A stretch of DNA of 29,975 bases from a bacterium (GTDB lineage Bacteria; UBP4; UBA4092; JAOAEQ01), in assembly GCA_026416715.1 (NCBI GenBank), contig JAOAEQ010000032.1, forward strand, positions 1 through 29,975, in the 5' to 3' direction. The position numbers and the translations under genes are program-made. Positions 23,406-29,975 of the stretch are shown here, in pieces. The notes beneath the pieces were generated by a model. That model was not told the origin of the DNA. It was given only the letters and a program-made list of their open reading frames with translations, and made no database searches. Each line of letters begins with the position of its first letter. Positions within the stretch are counted from its first letter, which is position 1.

Positions 23406-23451
23406 GAGTGGAGTTGGGTGGGAATTGCTTTGAGCAATACCCACTCTACTC
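23406..23451. repeat. Long imperfect hairpin between purQ and purL
   Basis: GAGTGGAGTTGGGT...ATTGC (23406-23428) folds back on GCAATACCCACTCTACTC (23434-23451) with a 5-nt loop, about 17 paired bases and a few mismatches. There is no T-run. It is either a repeat of REP type or an mRNA processing/stability element adjusting PurQ and PurL levels. Confidence 0.6.
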
Positions 23452-23542
23452 CGTTTGCAAACATAGGTAACAATCTCAATAATTAACATTAAATATCAGA
23501 TATAACTCAAATAAAATCAAGTTATAATAAGAAATATACCTT

Positions 23543-25798
23543 ATGCGAAATAACCATATTTGCACCACTGATATAACCCCGGAATTAATCGAACAACATG
23601 GGTTAACCCAAGAAGAATTTCAGCGGATACTTGATATTCTTGGCCGACAGCCGACTCTTACTGAGCTCGGGATATATTCGGTGATGTGGTCAGAACATTG
23701 CAGTTATAAAAGTTCTCGGATTCATCTGAAAAAATTCCCGACGAACGGACCGCGCATCTTGCAAGGTCCAGGCGAAAACGCTGGAATCATCGATATCGGA
23801 AACGGGCTCGCGATCGTGATGAAAATCGAGTCGCATAATCATCCGTCCGCAGTTGAACCGTATCAGGGCGCAGCGACCGGAGTTGGCGGAATTATCCGCG
23901 ATATTTTCACCATGGGCGCGCGACCGATAGCGTCATTAAACTCGCTCCGGTTCGGGCAGTTGAACGACCCGAAATCGAAACATCTTTTATCCGGTGTTGT
24001 TGCGGGGATTGCCGGCTACGGAAACTGTATGGGAATTCCGACGGTTGCCGGTGAAGTATATTTTGAAGAGACGTATCGGGATAACTGTTTGGTGAACGTG
24101 ATGTGTGTCGGGTTAGTTAAAACAGATAAGATTTATAAAGCGATAGCCTGCGGGAAAGATAATCCGATAATCTATGTCGGGTCGACGACTGGCCGTGACG
24201 GGATTCATGGATGCACGTTCGCCTCAGAAGAACTGGATGAACATTCGCAGGAAGACCGACCGTCCGTGCAAGTCGGTGACCCGTTTATGGAAAAGAAACT
24301 GCTGGAAGCGTGTCTGGAATTGATGAAACAGGATTATATTGTTGGAATTCAGGATATGGGCGCCGCTGGGTTAACCTGTTCAAGTTGCGAGATGCCAGCG
24401 AAAGGAAGAAGTGGGATTGAAATAGATGTAGCAAAAGTTCCGCGTCGTGCAACCGGTATGACACCGTATGAAGTGATGTTATCGGAATCGCAGGAACGAA
24501 TGCTTATTTGCGGGAAAAAAGGGTACGAACAGAAAATTAAACAGATATTTGCAAAATGGGATTTGGAAGCGGTGGTTATCGGCAAAGTTCGAACTGATGG
24601 AATGATGCGGATTAAAGATGGAAACCAAATCGTAGCAGAAATTCCGGTATCATCGTTAACGGATGACGCGCCGGTATATAACCGTCCAGCGAAAAAACCG
24701 AAATATATTGATACGTTACAATCGGTAGATTTATCGAAATTACGAGAACCGAACGATTATAACCAGGTTTTACTGCGTCTTCTGAATTCGCCGAATATCG
24801 GTAGTAAACAGTGGATATACGAACAGTATGACCATATGGTGAGAACGAATACAATTGTTCTCCCCGGACAAGGAGACGCTGCTGTGTTACGTATCAAAAA
24901 AACGAATACGGCGATTGCGGTAACTACCGACGGTAACGGACGATACTGTTATCTCGACCCGAACCTCGGCGGACGGATTGCGGTTGCGGAAGCGGCGCGA
25001 AACTGTGTTTGTGTCGGTGCGAAACCGATTGCGATAACCGATTGTTTGAATTTCGGGAATCCGGAGAAACCGGAAATTATGTGGCAGTTCATTGAAGCGG
25101 TGAACGGAATCGCAGAAGCGTGTAAAACGCTCGGAACACCGGTAACGGGTGGGAATGTGAGTTTCTATAATGAAACGGAAGGAGTAGCTATCTACCCTAC
25201 CCCAGTTATCGGAATGCTCGGTCTGATTGAACATTATCAATCGAATCCTCGGAGATATACTACGTTCGGATTTAAACATGATTCGGATTATATCGTTCTC
25301 CTTGGTGAAACGAAAGAAGAACTCGGTGGTAGTGAATATCTGAAAGTGATACATAACCGCGTTGCGGGGAAACCGCCATCACTCGATTTAGAAAAAGAAA
25401 TGAGATTACATCAAGCAGTATTAACCGCAATTGCGCACGGATTCATTCATAGCGCACATGATTGCGCAGAAGGCGGACTTGCGGTCGCACTCGCGGAATG
25501 TTGTCTCGCTGGAAACATTGGCGCGAAAGTTAATCTTCCTGCAAAACGGTTCATGCCGTCAGTCGCGTTATTTAGCGAATCGCAGTCGCGTATTATCGTA
25601 TCTGTGGCTGAGAAGAACCTGACCCGATTAGAAAAGATTATGCTACAATATCACGTTCCGATGACAGTGCTCGGATTAGTTGGCGGAAAGCAATTACATA
25701 TCGGATTGAACGAACGCGGGCGAGGACGGCGCGACCATCTGATTGATATTCCAATTTCAGAATTGCATAAAGCATACTATAGCGCAATACAACTATAG
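23543..25798 (+). CDS. purL: FGAM synthase large subunit PurL (small-type)
   Basis: PurL uses ATP to convert FGAR to FGAM with ammonia from PurQ. The 751 residues fit the small PurL (about 740) that works with PurS and PurQ, not the 1300-residue fused enzyme of gammaproteobacteria. Motifs: MWSEHCSYKSSR, ESHNHPSAVEPYQGAATGVG, FTMGARPIAS, QDMGAAGLTCSSCEMPAKG, and in the second half TDGNGRY, TPVTGGNVSFYNE and HDCAEGGLAVALAE. Two tandem AIRS-type halves are visible. It lies between purQ (163 bp away) and purF (58 bp away). The Shine-Dalgarno is weak. Confidence 0.98.
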   Translation: MRNNHICTTDITPELIEQHGLTQEEFQRILDILGRQPTLTELGIYSVMWSEHCSYKSSRIHLKKFPTNGPRILQGPGENAGIIDIGNGLAIVMKIESHNHPSAVEPYQGAATGVGGIIRDIFTMGARPIASLNSLRFGQLNDPKSKHLLSGVVAGIAGYGNCMGIPTVAGEVYFEETYRDNCLVNVMCVGLVKTDKIYKAIACGKDNPIIYVGSTTGRDGIHGCTFASEELDEHSQEDRPSVQVGDPFMEKKLLEACLELMKQDYIVGIQDMGAAGLTCSSCEMPAKGRSGIEIDVAKVPRRATGMTPYEVMLSESQERMLICGKKGYEQKIKQIFAKWDLEAVVIGKVRTDGMMRIKDGNQIVAEIPVSSLTDDAPVYNRPAKKPKYIDTLQSVDLSKLREPNDYNQVLLRLLNSPNIGSKQWIYEQYDHMVRTNTIVLPGQGDAAVLRIKKTNTAIAVTTDGNGRYCYLDPNLGGRIAVAEAARNCVCVGAKPIAITDCLNFGNPEKPEIMWQFIEAVNGIAEACKTLGTPVTGGNVSFYNETEGVAIYPTPVIGMLGLIEHYQSNPRRYTTFGFKHDSDYIVLLGETKEELGGSEYLKVIHNRVAGKPPSLDLEKEMRLHQAVLTAIAHGFIHSAHDCAEGGLAVALAECCLAGNIGAKVNLPAKRFMPSVALFSESQSRIIVSVAEKNLTRLEKIMLQYHVPMTVLGLVGGKQLHIGLNERGRGRRDHLIDIPISELHKAYYSAIQL

Positions 25799-25856
25799 AG
25801 TAATATTCAATATGAGCATTCTTTGCGCTTAGATTTTTATAATAAGGAATAAAAAA

Positions 25857-27233
25857 ATGTCGTATTCTATAAAAGAATCCTGTGGTGTTTTCGGAATAGC
25901 CGGGTATCCGGAAGCAGCGAAAATAACCTATCTCGGTCTGTACGCTTTGCAGCATCGTGGGCAGGAAAGTGCAGGTATCGTTGCGCGGTATGACGAAGTA
26001 TTTTCGAGTCATATCGCGATGGGATTGGTTTCAGAAATTTATAATGAACAGATACTGAATGCATTGAAAGGAACCACCGCTATCGGTCATGTTCGGTATT
26101 CAACCACCGGACATAGTCATATTCGGAACGCGCAACCGATACGGGTTACAACCTATCGCGGAGAATTAGCATTAGCGCATAATGGCAATTTGGTTAACAG
26201 CGAAATGCTCCGCACGCAGTTAGAAACTGAAGGGTCGATTTTTACCGGAACAACTGATACAGAAGTTATCGTTCACCTTATCGCGAAATCGAAAAAGGAA
26301 ACGTTAGAAGAACAACTGGTTGATGCGCTGCAGCAGGTTCGTGGTGCTTATTCGCTGTTAGTGTTGAGCAAAGATAAACTGATTGGGGTGCGAGACCCGC
26401 TCGGATTCCGTCCGTTAAGTCTCGGCAAACTCGGCGATGCCTGGCTTTTAGCATCGGAAACCTGCGCGTTTGATATTATCGATGCGCAATATATTCGCGA
26501 AGTTGAACCCGGAGAAATGGTTATCATCGAAAACGATTTATCGCTTCGTTCCGTGTATCTTCCGAAAACAACGGCACAAAATGGAAAACATATTCAGCAA
26601 TGTATTTTCGAATTCATTTATTTTGCGCGACCGGATAGTATCGTATTTAACAAGAAAGTGTTTAATATCCGGAAAGCGTTCGGGCGGCAGTTAGCGAAAG
26701 AACATCCGGCGGATGCGGATATTGTTATCCCAGTTCCGGATTCAGCGAATTTGCATGCGCTCGGATATTCCGCTGAATCGGGGATACCGTTTGAACTCGG
26801 GTTAATTCGGAACCATTATGTCGGCAGAACGTTTATAGAACCGACACAAAGTATTCGCGATTTCGGGGTTAAAATCAAACATAACCCGGTACGAGATGTG
26901 CTTGAAGGGAAACGAGTAGTGGTGGTTGAAGATTCGATTGTCCGTGGAACAACCTGCCGGAAAATTGTTAAAATGTTGCGGAACGGTGGTGCGAAAGAAG
27001 TCCATCTCCGAATAGCGAGTCCGCCGTATCGTTATCCTTGCTATTATGGTATCGATACGCCAACACGAAATGAATTGATTGCGGCAACGCATACACTCGA
27101 TGAAATAAAAAAATATCTTCGCGTGGATAGTCTTGGATATCTTAGTATAGACGGTCTCCTGAAAGTTATGGGGGAAGAAGCGCCGGAGTTTTGTGTCGCT
27201 TGTTTTCGTGGAGATTATCCGGTGAAATTTTAA
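25857..27233 (+). CDS. purF: Amidophosphoribosyltransferase, iron-sulfur type
   Basis: PurF makes phosphoribosylamine from PRPP and glutamine, the first committed step of purine synthesis. The precursor starts with eight residues (MSYSIKES) before Cys9 in CGVFGI; processing must expose this Cys as N-terminal nucleophile. The PRPP loop is VVVVEDSIVRGTT. Cysteines at 249 (QQCIFEF), 395 (RYPCYYGID), 446 and 449 (FCVAC) match the four ligands of the 4Fe-4S cluster in Bacillus subtilis PurF, so the enzyme is likely oxygen-labile and propeptide-processed. AAGGAA precedes the ATG. It is the last pur gene in the run, with repeat sequence after it. Confidence 0.98.
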   Translation: MSYSIKESCGVFGIAGYPEAAKITYLGLYALQHRGQESAGIVARYDEVFSSHIAMGLVSEIYNEQILNALKGTTAIGHVRYSTTGHSHIRNAQPIRVTTYRGELALAHNGNLVNSEMLRTQLETEGSIFTGTTDTEVIVHLIAKSKKETLEEQLVDALQQVRGAYSLLVLSKDKLIGVRDPLGFRPLSLGKLGDAWLLASETCAFDIIDAQYIREVEPGEMVIIENDLSLRSVYLPKTTAQNGKHIQQCIFEFIYFARPDSIVFNKKVFNIRKAFGRQLAKEHPADADIVIPVPDSANLHALGYSAESGIPFELGLIRNHYVGRTFIEPTQSIRDFGVKIKHNPVRDVLEGKRVVVVEDSIVRGTTCRKIVKMLRNGGAKEVHLRIASPPYRYPCYYGIDTPTRNELIAATHTLDEIKKYLRVDSLGYLSIDGLLKVMGEEAPEFCVACFRGDYPVKF

Positions 27234-27251
27234 TCTACATTTTGGAAGAAG

Positions 27252-27365
27252 CCCTGTAAAGGGCGATTGAATTTAGCCCAGCATGCAATGCTGGGAATGC
27301 AATCGGAGAAAAAAACGATATAGTCCCGTTCGGGACGGATGAATGAAAAAAAAATCTTTTCACCG
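27252..27365 (-). repeat. Compound palindromic repeat type 2, copy B (inverted)
   Basis: Read on the minus strand this is the same order as 10215-10325: CGGTGAAAAGA...CATTCA, GTCCCGAACGGGAC, CCCAGCATTGCATGCTGGG, and TCGCCCTTTACAGGG. On the plus strand it lies between purF and the first pilin gene. A following CGCAAAGGACGCAGAGTGCG stretch (about 27364-27383) belongs to the edge module and supplies the false start codons for the pilin. Confidence 0.85.
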
Positions 27366-27441
27366 CAAAGGACGCAGAGTGCGCAGATTTCTTCTTGGCA
27401 TAGATCGATTTTATTTCGCTAAAACTTTATTAACTATCCAG

Positions 27442-28098
27442 ATGGAATTAGCGTCATTGAACAAAAATAAACAAGGATTTACCTTAATCGAATTATTAAT
27501 CGTCGTCGGGATTATTGCGATTCTATCTGCAATAGCGATACCGAACTTTATGGCCGCGCAAACTCGCGCTAAAGTAGCTGACGTTAAAACTGCGTTGCGA
27601 ATAGGAATGCTCGGGTTAGAAGCATATTATGTTGACCAGACTGGTTATCCGCCGATGCGTGAATGGATAGCGGTTCCAAACCGAAGAGATTGTTATGAAT
27701 ATCCGTTTGAAATAACGACACCGATAGCGTATCTAACTTCTCGACCGACTGATCCGTTCAATATGTTTGAAGGCGGTCATTTAGCGATAAAATACCATCA
27801 TCCGGGATTCGGTTATCATAACGGAACTGCAGCTCAATTAGGGCTTTGGGTTCCACGGGCATATCCAGATGACGAAGGTGCGGATGCAACTGATATTCTC
27901 TATCAAGGAACCACTGATTCTGGAACACAACGTCCTGCTACGGCGAGTCCGGTAAAATATGCGCTCTGGAGTTCTTCTCCGAATGATAGGAGCTGGAAAT
28001 TATTTACGCACAAACCGGTACCGAAACGAATGTGGTATGACCCGACAAACGGAACGACCAGTCTCGGGTTTATCGTTCGATTAAGCGAATCGCGATAG
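27442..28098 (+). CDS. Type II/IV-pilin-like protein (pseudopilin) 1
   Basis: After a short basic leader (MELASLNKNKQG) the prepilin peptidase site G|FTLIELLIVVGIIAILSAIA has Phe+1 and Glu+5 and continues into the hydrophobic alpha1 helix (AIPNFMAAQTRAKVADVKT). I chose ATG 27442 (218 residues); an upstream frame from 27343 would add 33 residues coded by a repeat and is unlikely. An in-frame TTG at 27457 is another possible start. The globular part has the pattern of the TypeII-secretion-G-like family: LEAYYVDQTGYPP, PYEFEITTPIAYLTSRPTDPF-like central strand, and an end with MWYDPTNGTTSLGFIVR. The second pilin gene follows after 137 bp. Function in fibre assembly or secretion is inferred; no machinery genes are in view. 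Confidence 0.9.
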   Translation: MELASLNKNKQGFTLIELLIVVGIIAILSAIAIPNFMAAQTRAKVADVKTALRIGMLGLEAYYVDQTGYPPMREWIAVPNRRDCYEYPFEITTPIAYLTSRPTDPFNMFEGGHLAIKYHHPGFGYHNGTAAQLGLWVPRAYPDDEGADATDILYQGTTDSGTQRPATASPVKYALWSSSPNDRSWKLFTHKPVPKRMWYDPTNGTTSLGFIVRLSESR

Positions 28099-28133
28099 GA
28101 GCAAAACAAAAAAGGAGATTTTCGGAAATAATT

Positions 28134-28173
28134 GTAATTAATGTAATTAATTTGTTTTTTTATTTGCTATAAT
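28134..28173 (+). promoter_or_regulatory. Promoter of pilin 2 with tandem GTAATTAAT
   Basis: TGCTATAAT (28165-28173) is a perfect extended -10 box, identical to that of tRNA-Ser(UGA). Upstream, GTAATTAAT is repeated in tandem (28134-28142, 28143-28151) and may act as an AT-rich UP-type element; no good -35 is found. The leader is about 55 nt. Confidence 0.6.
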
Positions 28174-28218
28174 ATTTCTTTTTAGGTAGAATAGTATTAG
28201 TCATTAACTATGTTTTTT

Positions 28219-28238
28219 AAGGAGGTGAAAATGGTATG
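28219..28238 (+). promoter_or_regulatory. Shine-Dalgarno with two-codon upstream frame before pilin 2
   Basis: AAGGAGGT (28219-28226) precedes two ATGs. The nearer (28231) reads ATG GTA TGA, a two-codon frame whose stop overlaps the pilin start as ATGA; the pilin ATG (28236) is at 9 nt. Initiation at the first could reduce or couple pilin translation. Confidence 0.5.
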
Positions 28239-28889
28239 AAGAAAAAGAATATTTTGGGATTCACGTTGATTGAGTTATTGATTGTTGTAGCGATTATTGC
28301 CATTCTTGCAGCGATAGCGATTCCGAACTTCCTAGCGGCGCAGACCCGGTCGAAATGTTCTGCAGCGAAAAGTGGTATGCGCGTGGTTGCTACCGGATTA
28401 GAATCGTATTATGTAGATAATACCGATTATCCCGGCGCTCGTCAATATTACAGCCCGCATCCACAAGCAGCAAATAACTACATTATTCCATACGAACTGA
28501 CTACGCCAATCGCGTATATCACCAGCTGGCCTAAAGACCCGTTTGACCGATATCAGACTGCAGGAACGATTCCACAACGGACACTGCGATATCGTGCGCC
28601 AGGTCCGGGATGGACAGACGGAATTCAGTCGGTTATTTCGATGTATGTTCCGTATAGTTTTCCGGGAGATGAACTCGGTGAAGGGTCAAGTGCGAGTGAT
28701 GACCGGTGGTATACAGACCGAACGAAAGCGAATGTTAAATATGGATTATGGAGTGTCGGACCGGATGGAGATTTCGAGTCCGAATCCGGAGTACAACCGT
28801 GTCGGATGAAAAGTTGGTATGACCCGACGAACGGGATTATGAGTAACGGGAATATCTGCCGGTTCTCCGGTGGAATTGTTACTCCGTAA
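28236..28889 (+). CDS. Type II/IV-pilin-like protein (pseudopilin) 2
   Basis: A leader of eight residues (MKKKNILG) is followed by the cleavage site G|FTLIELLIVVAIIAILAAIA with Glu+5. The chain has 217 residues and resembles pilin 1 in order: NFLAAQTRSK, LESYYVDNTDYPG, a strand ELTTPIAYITSWPKDPF, a WSVGPDG segment (absent or altered in pilin 1, which has WSSSPND) and WYDPTNGIMSNGNICRF at the end. The pair probably arose by duplication. It has its own extended -10 promoter and strong Shine-Dalgarno, suggesting high expression, so it may be the major subunit. A strongly primed secreted protein gene follows after 48 bp. Confidence 0.94.
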   Translation: MKKKNILGFTLIELLIVVAIIAILAAIAIPNFLAAQTRSKCSAAKSGMRVVATGLESYYVDNTDYPGARQYYSPHPQAANNYIIPYELTTPIAYITSWPKDPFDRYQTAGTIPQRTLRYRAPGPGWTDGIQSVISMYVPYSFPGDELGEGSSASDDRWYTDRTKANVKYGLWSVGPDGDFESESGVQPCRMKSWYDPTNGIMSNGNICRFSGGIVTP

Positions 28890-28937
28890 GGTTCAAGCAA
28901 CAAAAATATTTTATAAGGTAAAGGAGGGATGATGTTT

Positions 28938-29975
28938 ATGCAAAAAAGTTTTTTGATCATCTTAGGTCTTGTTTTGCTTGTTTTCACTCCGGGTTTTGCT
29001 GCGCATTTGTTGATTAGTGAAGTGGTAGTTACTCCGAGTTCGGCTGAATATATCGAAATCTACAATCCGGGACCGACTGCGGTTGACCTAACCAACTATT
29101 ATCTAACTGATAGTATGGATGTAGTTGGTGGTAAACCGAATTATACTGGGATTGTTGATGGAACAGTAACGCCTACAGGTGCGGGAACCGATTTTTTGGT
29201 TAAATTTCCCAATGGTGCAACCATTGCACCAGGTGCATATATCGTGATTTCTGCAAATGCATTTTCGTCACAAGATATTCCCGCTACTTATAAAATTAGT
29301 ACCTATGGACCCAGTACTGCAACTCCAATGGTTGTACCAACAAATGGTTTCGTGGGGGGTAGTACAAACGGGTTAATTTCTAATGCTAGTGAAGCAGTAA
29401 TGCTGTTCTACTGGGATGGAACTACGGATACTGTGAAGGATGTAGATTATGTCTGCTGGGGAACTTCTGTAGCATATTTCTGTGATAAAACCGGGGTTTC
29501 GACAGATGGACCGGATGCAGATTCAACGCCTACCAGTTATTTAGCTGATACACCAACTGGTAATCAGAAGCCTGCTGCTGGTAACCATGCAGCGGGATAT
29601 TCAATTCAACGGAAACAAACCAATCCGATTGAAGTTACTGAAACCTTCACCGGTGGTAACGGTCTAACGGGACATGATGAAACTAGTGAAGATTTCACTG
29701 CGACAGCTTCCGGTAGTTTTATCCAGAGCGTGTTACGTACCCCAGGATATGGTATGCCGTCAGATTTACCGCCAACGATTTCCGGAACGCTCTATTCTCC
29801 GGGAATCCCGACTTCTACCGATAGTATCCTAATTTATGCAACTGTAACTGATGATACGACCGGATTTACGGTACAGGTTAAATCGAATGTCGGGAATTAC
29901 TCGATGTCAAATGTTAGTGGGAATCTCTGGACAGCATATCTTCCGCCACAACCGGATGGTACCGATATCAATTTC
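28938..29975 (+). CDS. Secreted lamin-tail-domain protein (partial)
   Basis: The frame is open to the window edge (346 codons). A signal peptide (QKSFLIILGLVLLVFTPGFAA) is followed by a lamin-tail domain (about residues 22-225): HLLISEVVVTPSSAEYIEIYNPGPTAVDLTNYYLTD, then APGAYIVISANA and later GYSIQRK, the classic pattern of bacterial LTD repeats. After PPTISGTLYSPG (from about residue 280) an Ig-like or Y_Y_Y-like segment begins. Such proteins are exported and often surface-bound, sometimes with nuclease or adhesion domains; the C-terminus is missing here. AAGGAGGG (28921-28928) has three in-frame ATGs after it (28929, 28932, 28938); 28938 has the spacing most like the neighbouring pilin gene, but 28932 is possible. 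It likely shares a transcript with pilin 2. Confidence 0.85.
   Translation, partial: MQKSFLIILGLVLLVFTPGFAAHLLISEVVVTPSSAEYIEIYNPGPTAVDLTNYYLTDSMDVVGGKPNYTGIVDGTVTPTGAGTDFLVKFPNGATIAPGAYIVISANAFSSQDIPATYKISTYGPSTATPMVVPTNGFVGGSTNGLISNASEAVMLFYWDGTTDTVKDVDYVCWGTSVAYFCDKTGVSTDGPDADSTPTSYLADTPTGNQKPAAGNHAAGYSIQRKQTNPIEVTETFTGGNGLTGHDETSEDFTATASGSFIQSVLRTPGYGMPSDLPPTISGTLYSPGIPTSTDSILIYATVTDDTTGFTVQVKSNVGNYSMSNVSGNLWTAYLPPQPDGTDINF

Overview
The window is a chromosomal stretch of an uncultured-looking bacterium of moderate to low GC content. The envelope genes (a CsgG-family protein, an alpha-2-macroglobulin, type II/IV-pilin-like proteins with G|FTLIE cleavage sites, a large secreted C25 peptidase) indicate a diderm cell. 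The secreted proteins with CARDB and lamin-tail domains, the pilins ending in a WYDPTNG motif, and intergenic spaces full of small palindromic repeats recall candidate phyla such as Sumerlaeota, Hydrogenedentota, Omnitrophota or Poribacteria. I cannot assign the phylum from sequence alone. There is no transposase, integrase, phage gene, CRISPR array or recognisable defence operon.

Left part (1-10,000, all minus strand): the N-terminal 615 residues of an alpha-2-macroglobulin, cut by the window edge, with a structured leader; glnE, the bifunctional glutamine synthetase adenylyltransferase/removase; and a 1484-residue secreted gingipain-type (C25) peptidase with CARDB-like domains. Middle part (10,000-17,600, minus strand): a repeat-rich gap of about 0.8 kb, two tRNA-Ser genes (GCU and UGA) each with its own extended -10 promoter, lysC with an internal ribosome-binding site and a terminator, an NtrC-type sigma-54 activator, an endonuclease III, a secreted protein of unknown function (possibly LPP20-like) next to a CsgG-family protein, and an aldo/keto reductase with two iron-sulfur motifs.

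Right part (17,900-end, plus strand): guaA; a HAMP histidine kinase; a receiver-kinase hybrid; purS, purQ, purL and purF, that is, the three-component FGAM synthase plus the iron-sulfur type of PurF; two related pilin-like proteins; and the start of a secreted lamin-tail-domain protein. guaA and the pur genes together cover the first step, the FGAM step and the GMP branch of purine synthesis. The two orphan kinases lie between them.

The least explained signal is between the genes. At least two compound palindromic repeat types occur: one pair of 125-bp copies aligned without gaps (99 of 125 identical), and a second type found at 10,215 and inverted at 27,252, with a partial third copy. In addition there are many hairpins with variable stems and 4-nt loops, and elements bounded by inverted repeats. 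Changes inside stems often keep pairing. One repeat has given a pilin gene a false upstream start codon. A second strong signal is the perfect internal Shine-Dalgarno in lysC, which predicts a separate beta subunit.
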